From positions 457,142 through 521,141 of the forward strand of contig JASBSB010000001.1 of assembly GCA_030149205.1 (NCBI GenBank): a stretch of DNA of 64,000 nucleotides. The letters are read 5' to 3'. Of the stretch, positions 44,652 to 53,099 are shown in pieces; the stretch's first letter is position 1, and each line of letters begins with the position of its first letter. The notes below the pieces were generated by a model that was given only the letters and a program-made list of their open reading frames with translations, was not told the DNA's origin and did no database searches. The DNA comes from Candidatus Heimdallarchaeota archaeon (GTDB taxonomy: Archaea > Asgardarchaeota > Heimdallarchaeia > Heimdallarchaeales > Kariarchaeaceae). The position numbers and the translations under genes were made by a program.

Positions 44652-45321
44652 TTTCTGATGTAAGCGTAGCTTTTGCTCCAAACTTTCGTTCACTTCCACT
44701 TAAAAGACGTTTAATGTTTTCTCTATGAGTATAATAAAGCAATCCAATATAGAAATAGATTAAAAAGAAATACATATCCATACCAGATGACCCTGTATTT
44801 AATAGAATAGCATCTTGTCTCATGAAAAATATTGGATAAAGTGCAACAACACCTATTAAGTTCCCTAAACTTGTGAAACGGGTGGATCCAACTACCAAGA
44901 GCCATATGACTAACAGAAACATGAAGGATACTGGGTCAATTCCAAGAATTACACCCGCTGTGGTCGCACCACCCTTTCCTCCTTTAAATTTTAAAAATAT
45001 TGAAAAACAATGACCTATGACCACTAAACCTGATGAAATTACAACAATTACAGTAGGGTCTGCAAAAATCCCTGTGGAGGGAAAGGCATTAGTGTACCAA
45101 TATGCAACCCTAACGACGAAGGTGCCCTTTAATACATCTACAATACCAGCAAATAGACCTACTTTAACTCCCATAGTCCTTGCAGCATTAGCACCACCCA
45201 CATTCCCAGAACCTACCTTTGTAATATCAAAACCATAGCCATATCGAGCAATAACATATGAAGTTGGAAATGACCCGACAATGTAGGATAGTACAATGAT
45301 TATAATTTCATACACATACAT
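44635..45321 (-). CDS. plsY: Acyl-phosphate glycerol-3-phosphate acyltransferase PlsY, 228 aa
   Basis: A five-helix membrane enzyme that in bacteria adds the first acyl chain to glycerol 3-phosphate, using acyl phosphate. Three family motifs are visible: VGSGNVGGANAARTMG (acceptor site), GHCFSIFLKFKGGKGGATTAG, and the STRFTSLGN loop. Ester-lipid acyltransferases are unusual in an archaeon, where ether lipids are made from polyprenyl diphosphates. I take ATG 45321; a GTG two codons upstream is the alternative. No plsX or plsC is present in the window, so the acyl donor is unknown. Confidence 0.88.
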   Translation of the reverse strand: MYVYEIIIIVLSYIVGSFPTSYVIARYGYGFDITKVGSGNVGGANAARTMGVKVGLFAGIVDVLKGTFVVRVAYWYTNAFPSTGIFADPTVIVVISSGLVVIGHCFSIFLKFKGGKGGATTAGVILGIDPVSFMFLLVIWLLVVGSTRFTSLGNLIGVVALYPIFFMRQDAILLNTGSSGMDMYFFLIYFYIGLLYYTHRENIKRLLSGSERKFGAKATLTSEIIQSR

Positions 45322-45525
45322 ACCCACTCTTGTAAACCTAAATAGGTTTCGTGGATAATTCTATCAAATATGAAAATTCTATTGAAATATTCTTCAGATT
45401 GATTGATTCTTGAGAAGTCAACTTAATTCCTGAAGTAGAACCTTATGAATAGAATTAAAGAGTAAAATTACAAAAATTTACATGCTTTGTCCTAATATTC
45501 ATAACATAAGTAACAATTTAAACGC

Positions 45526-45912
45526 ATGAACAAAGAGATCATTTCATCTGATAAAGCTCCTGCAGCAATAGGACCTTACTCACAAGCTATTAAACTTGAC
45601 AACCTACTTTTTTCTAGTGGGCAGGTTGCTTTTATACCTGGTACAAAACAATTAGTCCAAGATACAATAGCTGAAGAAACTCGTCAGGTATTAACCAACT
45701 TGCAAAATCTGGTTGAAGAGGCGGGGTCCTCATTACGTCATGCTCTGAAAATTACCATTTTTATGACTGATATGAACAATTATTCAATAATAAACAAAGT
45801 TTATGCAGAATTTTTTGGAGAGTCGAAACCTGCAAGAAGTGCGGTTAGTGTTTCAAAATTGCCTGCAGGTGCAAATATTGAAATAGAGGGTATTTTTTAC
45901 ATCCCAAAATAA
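45526..45912 (+). CDS. ridA: RidA-family reactive imine/enamine deaminase, 128 aa
   Basis: A complete Rid (YjgF/YER057c/UK114) protein. It has APAAIGPYSQAIKLDN (residues 11-26), FSSGQVAFIPGTK, and the closing KPARSAVSVSKLPAGANIEIEG, in which Arg binds the substrate carboxylate and Glu the imine. The length and trimer-forming elements are normal. It detoxifies 2-aminoacrylate-type intermediates. It is monocistronic between two minus-strand genes. Confidence 0.93.
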   Translation: MNKEIISSDKAPAAIGPYSQAIKLDNLLFSSGQVAFIPGTKQLVQDTIAEETRQVLTNLQNLVEEAGSSLRHALKITIFMTDMNNYSIINKVYAEFFGESKPARSAVSVSKLPAGANIEIEGIFYIPK

Positions 45913-46050
45913 AAATATTAATCGAAGATGTAGTTAGATAACTGATTTACAACAATGATCTGATCAAATTAATCTCTCCTTTCTTACAGATATTGAGTGT
46001 TCTTTATATGGTTTAGATGTTTGTACTCACTATCTGAGAATTTACTTTTT

Positions 46051-47397
46051 TCAATCTTCTGCATAAAAGAAACAGGATTTCAGGTTATTGCTTAAAATTG
46101 AACTCTCTTCAACTCCTGGCAATTCACTCTCTGCAAGAGAATCGATAATCGGATTGGATTTTATTGCAAAATCTCTCAGACCAACCCTGTGTCGGATATC
46201 GAAATCATTTGCAATAAGAACATATATATTTTTTCTAATTCGGTATATAGAAATTACACCACCTTCATAATTGATGGTCTTTATCTCAGCTGATTCCTGA
46301 AGAGTCTCCTTCAGGAAATCTGAAAGAGCGACAACGAATCCACCAAGTAAAGTGGCTTCTGTATCAGTGTCTGTGTCTGAGTAATGATAGATTGGCAATG
46401 ATTCCCTAATAACAATAAGATGGTTTATTCTCAGTAATTTTGAATCATCAAATTTTAACAAATCTAAACTTATGGTGAGAAGATCTTCCAAATCAATCTT
46501 AAACAGGCGTCCTATGGTTTCATAAATTTCTGATTTTATTGAATCGAGATCACTAACCTTAGTGTCAGAATCTACTGGGAATGATTGAATTGCAAAAAGT
46601 AGTGTACTTTGAATTTTACTCAGCTCCAGCCATTTTAGAAGTGAGTTTACTGCAAGATCATATTTTAAAGCCTTCTTTAAATCATTCTTTATAATATAAA
46701 GGTAAGAAAGTATAGAATTAAATAACAACGATAAATATTTCTGTCCTTGTAAGTTTGCAATTGAATCTAAATCCTCAATGTAGGTGATAGTAGTATCTAG
46801 CGCAGTGTAATCTGTTGTGTTTATAAAAATATGAAATGAGATTTCACCCATGGTAACATAACCTTTCATTATTTGAACAAAATTGTTAACAAAATCAAGC
46901 TGCTTTTGTTTATCTCCCTCAATCGAAGCCATTAGTTCAATCATGCTGTTGGACTTGGAATTCTGCTTTTCCAGGCGTCTTGAATAGTTTCTTAGCATCA
47001 CCTGCTCTAGATACACATTTTCAAATTTTGACCACAAAAGATCCAAATCTAGCGATATTTTTGATAAATCATCCTTTTCCCTCCAGATCTTCTCTGGTGA
47101 TCTCAAGTTGATGATGTCAATAAGATTTTTTGTGGTGATACCATTAGACACCCTGTAAACAACAAAGGCTTCTGTAAATTTAAGATACAATGATTTAATT
47201 GACTCCAATTCGAATTTCGGATTTATTAAGTCCAGAATGATTAACCAAATACTATCACTCTTAAGGGTTTGTTCTTCTGAAATATCCTCAAAATTTAGAA
47301 TATCAATTGTGTGCTCAAGTTGATTTAATTTCTCAAAAAATTGTTCGTCTCCTAAATATAATGACTTTACTAGTTTTCGATTCAGTAACTTAGGCAC
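46051..47397 (-). CDS. Receiver-like, helical and longin/roadblock-like multidomain protein, 448 aa
   Basis: Residues 1-110 look like a degenerate response-regulator receiver fold (LVKSLYLGDEQFFEKL, then SIWLIILDLINPK, then AFVVYRVSNG). Residues about 110-300 are helical, possibly TPR-like, and include a short coiled coil. From about 310 on, INHLIVIRESLPIYHY, LLGGFVVALSDFLKE and SIYRIRKNIYVLIAND match the strand-helix order of longin/roadblock domains. The second block is close to that of the gene at 48839. No signal peptide is seen. The start is GTG. The domain calls are by pattern and need structure prediction. A role with a small GTPase is possible but not shown. Confidence 0.5.
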   Translation of the reverse strand: MPKLLNRKLVKSLYLGDEQFFEKLNQLEHTIDILNFEDISEEQTLKSDSIWLIILDLINPKFELESIKSLYLKFTEAFVVYRVSNGITTKNLIDIINLRSPEKIWREKDDLSKISLDLDLLWSKFENVYLEQVMLRNYSRRLEKQNSKSNSMIELMASIEGDKQKQLDFVNNFVQIMKGYVTMGEISFHIFINTTDYTALDTTITYIEDLDSIANLQGQKYLSLLFNSILSYLYIIKNDLKKALKYDLAVNSLLKWLELSKIQSTLLFAIQSFPVDSDTKVSDLDSIKSEIYETIGRLFKIDLEDLLTISLDLLKFDDSKLLRINHLIVIRESLPIYHYSDTDTDTEATLLGGFVVALSDFLKETLQESAEIKTINYEGGVISIYRIRKNIYVLIANDFDIRHRVGLRDFAIKSNPIIDSLAESELPGVEESSILSNNLKSCFFYAED

Positions 47398-47515
47398 ACT
47401 AATAGTTAAATTCTGTTATTAATAAGTTATTTGGAACTTATTTGTTGAAATTAGGTAACCTTATTCTATACCAAATGGGTTGGACTAAAAGATACCTTCA
47501 TTTAACACCATTCAT

Positions 47516-48751
47516 TTGTATTTTGTGGATAAATCTTCAATTCTCCTCCAAGCGTTTTACTGGAATACGGAAAATTATTGGTTTAAATTATTATCATCAA
47601 AGTGCAAAAATGGTGAATTTTCAGATTTTACACATTTATGGTTACCTCCTGTCTCAAAGGGTGCGTCTGGAGTCAGTTCGATGGGTTATGATCCTTATGA
47701 TTATTATGACCTTGGAGAATTTGAACAGAAAGGAACAAGACCGACAAGATTTGGCGCTCGAGAGGACTTGGATGAATTAATAAAATCCTGCAAGCTTGCT
47801 AATTTAAAGTTGATTGCTGACATCATACCAAACCATAATAGTGGAGGTGCTTCAGAGTGGAATCCAAATGTTGGAAGATACACCCACACAGATTTTTCAG
47901 AGATAAAAAGTGGCAGATTTAAAAGAAACTATGAATCCTTTCATCCTTGTTCTTCAAGGATTAGTGATCGAGGTTTCTTTAGTGACTTTGCTGATCTAGC
48001 ATTCTCTTCGAACCCTGTGAAGGATGAGATTATAAACTGGGGGCTTTGGATGAGTGAGCAAGGGTTTTCAGAATGGAGATTTGACTTTGTCAAAGGGTTA
48101 GAGCCAGAAGTGATCAAACTATGGAGGGAAAGGGTTCCTGGGGAAATAATTGCAGAATACTGGGATGGTGATGTTAATGAGTTGGTAGATTGGCTTGAAG
48201 AGGTTAATTTCTCATGTCTTGCATTTGATTTCCCACTTTATTACAAATTTGAAAAACTCTCAAACAACCCGAGTAATTTTTCAATGTTTGACCTTCTATA
48301 TTCTGGATTGTCTGGACAGGTTCCACAAAACTCGGTAACCTTTGTTGCAAACCACGACATTGATAATGTTTCTGACAAATTCAAACCGTTTGCTTATGCA
48401 TACATACTAACACTTGATGTCATTCCATCTGTGTTTTGGAAGGATTTTGAAAAACCTTCATTAAACAATTTTATTCTATCCTTCTTGAGAATTCGAAAAG
48501 AATTTCGACATTTTGCTTATTCTGTTCCATATTGTGATGAGAGACTCATGGTGATGGAAAGATCCAATCAATCTGAGGCATTCATCGTCTGTCTCAACCT
48601 AGCTCCTGAGCAGACCAGAGTACATCTTAATTTTCCGTTTAACGTTAGCAAGGTAAGCCAGATACTTTCTGATGGAAATCACCAAATTTTGAATCAAAAT
48701 TCAGTAGAATTTGAAGTTAGTCAATTAGTTTCGGTCTTCAAAGTTTGTTGA
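47516..48751 (+). CDS. Glycoside hydrolase family 13 (alpha-amylase-like), 411 aa
   Basis: The four GH13 regions are in order: DIIPNH (102-107), EWRFDFVKG with nucleophile D190, EIIAEYWDG with acid/base E214, and FVANHD (276-281) with the second Asp. The (beta/alpha)8 barrel is followed by a short C-terminal beta domain. There is no signal peptide, so the enzyme is cytoplasmic and probably works on glycogen or maltodextrins. The start is a TTG at 47516 with a GTG three codons later as alternative. The neighbours do not form an evident sugar operon. Confidence 0.85.
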   Translation: MYFVDKSSILLQAFYWNTENYWFKLLSSKCKNGEFSDFTHLWLPPVSKGASGVSSMGYDPYDYYDLGEFEQKGTRPTRFGAREDLDELIKSCKLANLKLIADIIPNHNSGGASEWNPNVGRYTHTDFSEIKSGRFKRNYESFHPCSSRISDRGFFSDFADLAFSSNPVKDEIINWGLWMSEQGFSEWRFDFVKGLEPEVIKLWRERVPGEIIAEYWDGDVNELVDWLEEVNFSCLAFDFPLYYKFEKLSNNPSNFSMFDLLYSGLSGQVPQNSVTFVANHDIDNVSDKFKPFAYAYILTLDVIPSVFWKDFEKPSLNNFILSFLRIRKEFRHFAYSVPYCDERLMVMERSNQSEAFIVCLNLAPEQTRVHLNFPFNVSKVSQILSDGNHQILNQNSVEFEVSQLVSVFKVC

Positions 48752-48838
48752 ATTTTTTGCTTTTCCTTCAACCATACCATATTATCAGTCTTTCATTTAG
48801 AAGCCAAGCTTCAAATAATTTCAATCATAATTTATCCT

Positions 48839-49285
48839 GTGCAACAAATCGATGTTCCAACTATTTTTGATATTTACATCCTTAAAACCTCAGGAATTCC
48901 TTTGATGACTGGGTGTACCATGACAGATTTCTGCAAAGCCAGAATGAAGCATCATGAATTGCAATCTGGATTTTTTGGTGCCCTTTTCTCTTTCTCTCAG
49001 GAGCTTTTCGCAGATGAACACATTCAGTCAATTATCTTCGAAAACTTTCAGATTAATTTTCTTATTGATCCGTTCACAGAAATTATGTTTATTGTAGTTC
49101 ATCCAATCACAGCCCATGTAGAAACAATTCAGCGAAAATTACTGGAGGTTAAAAATGCTTTTCTGAAGAGGTTTCCTGACATTCATCAACAAAAGGTAGT
49201 TAATCAGGTTATTTTTGATCAGTTTCTTCCCATCTTGAAATCCATTAACATTAGTAAGTCTCCTCTCTACTGTGTTGTCACCTAG
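48839..49285 (+). CDS. Longin-like small protein, 148 aa
   Basis: The sequence follows the longin pattern: a first strand IFDIYILKTSGIPLM, a helix LQSGFFGALFSFSQELF, strands IIFENFQINFLIDP and IMFIVVHPITAHV, and a closing helix IQRKLLEVKNAFLKRF. Longin and roadblock folds are common partners of Ras-like GTPases in Asgard archaea. No other domain is present. Translation starts at GTG 48839. Its 3' end overlaps the convergent RecA-like gene by 4 bp. The family call is by pattern; a structure search would decide. Confidence 0.55.
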   Translation: MQQIDVPTIFDIYILKTSGIPLMTGCTMTDFCKARMKHHELQSGFFGALFSFSQELFADEHIQSIIFENFQINFLIDPFTEIMFIVVHPITAHVETIQRKLLEVKNAFLKRFPDIHQQKVVNQVIFDQFLPILKSINISKSPLYCVVT

Positions 49286-50091
49286 TCAAAAAAATCGATC
49301 AGTGTAAGCTGTTCTTCAGATTTGTCAAGCTTTTGAGAGATTACACTGTTTCTCTCTTTGTATGGGTGGGCAAGCAGTCTGTCTGAAAATTCTCCAGATT
49401 CTGAGGTATGAAGCTGTAAATGAACCTTTGCCCCGTATGCCAATGATTTTGGAATGTCAACTGGTCTTGCCTCTGGTGTAACTCGTTCTCTTGACTGAAT
49501 TTTACGATTGAGATTATCTGTAAGAATAACAGTGGCATTATTTAAAGCCAGTTTTTTTAGTGTCCCGACAACACTCGAGAGGAGCATATAGTTATTCTGA
49601 TCGAGCTCAGAGTTTATTGCTGGTTCCAAAAACAGTTCTGACACAGATGTGACGACCACCAAATTTTCTTTCTCTGAAGAAAGCTGAGAAGTTAGATTGT
49701 TTACTATTTCTTGTGTTTGAAACATCTGAAATGGCCGGGCGATTTTTATTTGTTCAAGAACTTCAATGGTTGAGATACTGCTGTTATATGCAATTTCATC
49801 CAGATTATGTGGGTTGAAACAATTTGCATTATCAACAAGGAGGACAAAATACCCGCTAATTATCGCATCAACCATGACCTTGTGAAGAGTGGTGTGCAGT
49901 TCCCTTAAGGTATTACTCTCCACAAGATGCAGTGTGGCAGGCTCCCATTTATCAAGCAGGACACCCAATCGAGGGTACCTCCAAACTGGAAGCGACAAGC
50001 GGATGGATGGTTGCAAGAAAGATTCTGCTGATAGTAGGGAAGCATGCACATTATGATTTTTATTCAAGGTATTTAAACAACTGAACCTCAA
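49282..50091 (-). CDS. RecA/RadA-superfamily paralogue lacking the Walker A motif, 269 aa
   Basis: The pattern of a RecA-like core is seen. WRYPRLGVLLDKWEPATLHL leads to the position of the P-loop (55-65), which reads HLVESNTLREL with no GxxxxGKT. YFVLLVDNANCFNPHNLDEI matches the usual strand after the first helix, and EQIKIARPFQMFQTQEIVNNL matches the Rad51-type ARAF...HQ helix. LVVVTSVSELFLEP replaces the Walker B strand. It should not hydrolyse ATP and may regulate a recombinase, like other RadA paralogues. Translation starts at TTG. It is convergent with the longin-like gene. Confidence 0.6.
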   Translation of the reverse strand: MRFSCLNTLNKNHNVHASLLSAESFLQPSIRLSLPVWRYPRLGVLLDKWEPATLHLVESNTLRELHTTLHKVMVDAIISGYFVLLVDNANCFNPHNLDEIAYNSSISTIEVLEQIKIARPFQMFQTQEIVNNLTSQLSSEKENLVVVTSVSELFLEPAINSELDQNNYMLLSSVVGTLKKLALNNATVILTDNLNRKIQSRERVTPEARPVDIPKSLAYGAKVHLQLHTSESGEFSDRLLAHPYKERNSVISQKLDKSEEQLTLIDFFD

Positions 50092-50177
50092 TTATTTTGG
50101 AGGATTATAGAAATATACCCACAGAAAAGGTGAAAATTAAAAACCATTTCATAACTATAGTTTAGGAATAAAAAGAT

Positions 50178-50921
50178 ATGAAATATATAGTAGAGACAGA
50201 AAACCTGATGAAACACTATGAGAAAGGAAAGATCAAAGCTGTTAATGGGTTGAATCTGAAGATCAAAGAGGGAGAGATCTATGCCTTTATTGGGGCAAAT
50301 GGAAGTGGTAAAAGCACAACCATAAATATGATCACTGGAGTGTTAAAACCAACATCAGGACACATTAAGGTAATGGGATATGACATGGTCAAGAACCGTC
50401 ATAAACTTTCACAGTACATTGGGGTGGCACCTCAAGATTACAGTGTATACACCGATCTAAGTGTTGAGGAAAATGTGATGTTTTTCAGCAGAATGTATGG
50501 TGTAAAAGGAAAAATAGCGAGAGAAAGAATGAAGAGCATTTTAACCATCTTAAGACTGGAAGAACGACGTAAAGAGAGGGTGAAAAACCTTTCAGGGGGG
50601 ATGAAACGAAGAGTTTCTATTGCCTGTGCATTAATTCATAACCCAAAAATCCTATTGTTTGATGAAGCAACTGTTGGGGTGGACCCAGTATTACGACGTG
50701 ATTTCTGGGAGTATTTCAGATCCCTTAAAGAAAATGGACAAACTCTAATTATTACAAGTCATGTGATGGATGAGGCAGAAAGAGCGGATCGGATTGGACT
50801 TATCAGGGCTGGTGTATTGATTGAGGAAGGTACTCCCGCAGCGTTAAAAAACAAATACAATGCGCAAACAATAGAAGATGTGTTTTTGACATTATCAGGA
50901 GATGAAGCAGTAGATGAGTGA
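50178..50921 (+). CDS. ABC-2 exporter ATP-binding protein, 247 aa
   Basis: A standard nucleotide-binding domain with Walker A GANGSGKST, Q-loop GVAPQDYSVY, signature NLSGGMKRRVS, Walker B ILLFDEAT and switch His in IITSHVMDEAE. The ATP-hydrolysing Glu is present. The gene overlaps the next, a permease, by 8 bp (ATGAGTGA), so the pair is one transcription and translation unit. It belongs to the drug/lipid-export (NatA, DrrA) type. Confidence 0.93.
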   Translation: MKYIVETENLMKHYEKGKIKAVNGLNLKIKEGEIYAFIGANGSGKSTTINMITGVLKPTSGHIKVMGYDMVKNRHKLSQYIGVAPQDYSVYTDLSVEENVMFFSRMYGVKGKIARERMKSILTILRLEERRKERVKNLSGGMKRRVSIACALIHNPKILLFDEATVGVDPVLRRDFWEYFRSLKENGQTLIITSHVMDEAERADRIGLIRAGVLIEEGTPAALKNKYNAQTIEDVFLTLSGDEAVDE

Positions 50922-52068
50922 AAAATTGAAGAGTCCAGGGATGTTCTCTGTCAGACGGACATTTTATGTATCAACAAGAGTGTTAAGACAGTTTGTAAGA
51001 GACAGAAGAACCTTTGGAATGATGATTATGATGCCTATTCTTATAATGTTAATATTTGGATTTGCTCTCAGTGGTGAGGTCACCAATGTTCCAATCATCG
51101 TACAAAATAGCGATCAGGGAGCAACTGTGTTTGGAAACTCAGTTAACTTTGGTTCAAAACTAACTGACAGCCTAGGAAAAGATTCAAGGGTCTCAGTGAC
51201 ATTGGGAGATTATCAAGCAGGAATAACTGAAATTGATAATGCAAAAGGATATTTCGCTTCAATATTGATACCTAAAAACTTCACGAATGAGATCCTTGCC
51301 AAATTAAATAAACAACCTGTAAACATCACTATAAATCTGTATATTGACAAAACTAAGCCTGCGATAAGGGCATCAATTCTTGGAGCAATAGGAGATGCAA
51401 TCAAATCTCTTTCAGGGCAGTCATTTATCAATGTAGATGAAATTGGTGCATTTGGAGGGGCTAGTTACTCTGGGCTTGATGTCGCCGTACCATCGGTTAT
51501 GGGACTTGTATTGACATTTTTGGTGTTACTGGTTTCTCTTCTAACTGCTATACGTGAGGACTTAGGAGGAACGAAGTTTAGGTTATTAAGTACCCCTTTA
51601 ACTGCAAGAGAGAAGGTAATTGGGTATGTTGCAGCCCTCACACTCTTTGCACTTGTTGAGGCAATGTTGGTTCTTGTGTTTGGGGTATATCTGTTTGGAG
51701 CAACAGTGAAGGGGAATATTTGGCTGTTGGTGTTTTCAGCATTTATTTATGGGATGGTAAATGTGTTCCTGGCAATATTTCTTTCTAACTTTGTAGAAAA
51801 TGAATTACAAGCTGTCCAAATGGGACCATTAATTGCATTTCCAAGTATGGCGTTAAGTGGTATGCTGGTTCCAGTTGAGAGTATGCCCCCAGTGGCTCAA
51901 TTCTTCTCTCAATTTATTCCAATGACTTATGCCATTAATATCTTTGAGGGGATTATGTTGAAAGGATTTTCATTTGACAAATTGGTTCCACAATTTCAAG
52001 CTCTTGGGATATTTGCACTTATCTTCCTTCTGTTCTCATTTTTATCAAGTAGAGACACAATGAAATAG
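50914..52068 (+). CDS. ABC-2 exporter permease, 384 aa
   Basis: An ABC-2 membrane protein with one N-terminal helix (FGMMIMMPILIMLIFGFALS), a roughly 150-residue extracellular domain, and a cluster of five C-terminal helices with the amphipathic LLSTPLTAREKVIGY segment between helices. The conserved GPLIAFPSMALSGMLVPVESMP and FFSQFIPMTYAI regions fit the DrrB/YhgE-type. It is co-translated with the ATPase gene. The substrate may be a drug or lipid. Confidence 0.88.
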   Translation: MSEKLKSPGMFSVRRTFYVSTRVLRQFVRDRRTFGMMIMMPILIMLIFGFALSGEVTNVPIIVQNSDQGATVFGNSVNFGSKLTDSLGKDSRVSVTLGDYQAGITEIDNAKGYFASILIPKNFTNEILAKLNKQPVNITINLYIDKTKPAIRASILGAIGDAIKSLSGQSFINVDEIGAFGGASYSGLDVAVPSVMGLVLTFLVLLVSLLTAIREDLGGTKFRLLSTPLTAREKVIGYVAALTLFALVEAMLVLVFGVYLFGATVKGNIWLLVFSAFIYGMVNVFLAIFLSNFVENELQAVQMGPLIAFPSMALSGMLVPVESMPPVAQFFSQFIPMTYAINIFEGIMLKGFSFDKLVPQFQALGIFALIFLLFSFLSSRDTMK

Positions 52069-52089
52069 ATACTAAAGAGAGAACACTTC

Positions 52090-53025
52090 TCAGATTTGAT
52101 TTATGATTTCGTCATTAAAATATTGCAAATCTCTGTTTACATTAGTTTTATGTAGGACTGGAGCAATAACCATCATCTTTATGTGATTATCCTCTAAAAG
52201 TCTTAGTTTCTCAATAATTTCTTCATTGGTTCCAATCAGATATCCCTCTCTAATTTCACTTCTTGAAAGTTTCATCCTCTTAGAGAGCTGATTTAGATGA
52301 TCATTTATTTCAACTTCATTTCTACCTAAATAAACTCCAGCAAATCCTGACATTGTATAATCTTCCAAACTTTTTCCAATTAAATTTGCTTCTTTTTCGA
52401 ATTTCCTTATTAAACTTAACATTGTTGGGATATGCCTCTCGGAAAGATTCATGCCATCTGCATGTAGAGCGCTAATTCTCATCATACGAGCTCCCTGCCC
52501 TCCAACGATTATCTTCATTGGTTTTTGTATTGGTTGAGGTAAATTGATTGCCCCTTTGAGTGTCCAAAATTTTCCATTAAAATCTGTGGATTCCTGAGAA
52601 AGCATCATTCTTAATATTTGTAGAGATTCTTCTAATCTGTCTACTCGCTCTTTTGCAGAAGGCATTCCTGATCCATTTTCCATCAAATCATATCCTTCAT
52701 ATTCTTGAGAATTCCATCCGGCACCTATTAAAAGATCATACCTTCCACCAATCATACTATCCAAAGTGCTGACAGACTTAGCAAGAAAAGCAGGGTTTCT
52801 TAAGCTGTTAAAGAGAACTATATGTCCAATTCGAATTTTAGATGTTAACAACCCTATACCTGTCATAACTGTCCATGCTTCAAGATACGATTCAAACCCT
52901 TCATCCGCAAATCCTATAACATGATCATTAATGAATACACCATAATAGCCAAGCTCTTCAGCCAACTTTGATTGATCAATCATTTCACTAAATGTGGGTT
53001 TTCTTATGTATGCTCCAAAATCCAT
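52090..53025 (-). CDS. Luciferase-like (F420-dependent type) oxidoreductase, 311 aa
   Basis: A TIM-barrel flavin/F420 oxidoreductase. The start FGAYIRKPTFSEMIDQSKLA, then GVFINDHVI and IRIGHIVLFNSLRNPAFLAK, and GRYDLLIGAGWNSQEYEGY follow the bacterial luciferase-like pattern. In archaea such proteins commonly use coenzyme F420, but cofactor choice is inference. Convergent with the ABC-2 permease gene. Confidence 0.85.
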   Translation of the reverse strand: MDFGAYIRKPTFSEMIDQSKLAEELGYYGVFINDHVIGFADEGFESYLEAWTVMTGIGLLTSKIRIGHIVLFNSLRNPAFLAKSVSTLDSMIGGRYDLLIGAGWNSQEYEGYDLMENGSGMPSAKERVDRLEESLQILRMMLSQESTDFNGKFWTLKGAINLPQPIQKPMKIIVGGQGARMMRISALHADGMNLSERHIPTMLSLIRKFEKEANLIGKSLEDYTMSGFAGVYLGRNEVEINDHLNQLSKRMKLSRSEIREGYLIGTNEEIIEKLRLLEDNHIKMMVIAPVLHKTNVNRDLQYFNDEIINQI

Positions 53026-53099
53026 TTGTTTTAATTTTGTGAGACTTTAGATACTTTATGATTACGGAGACATTAACAAATATAGTTTATACGTCAATT

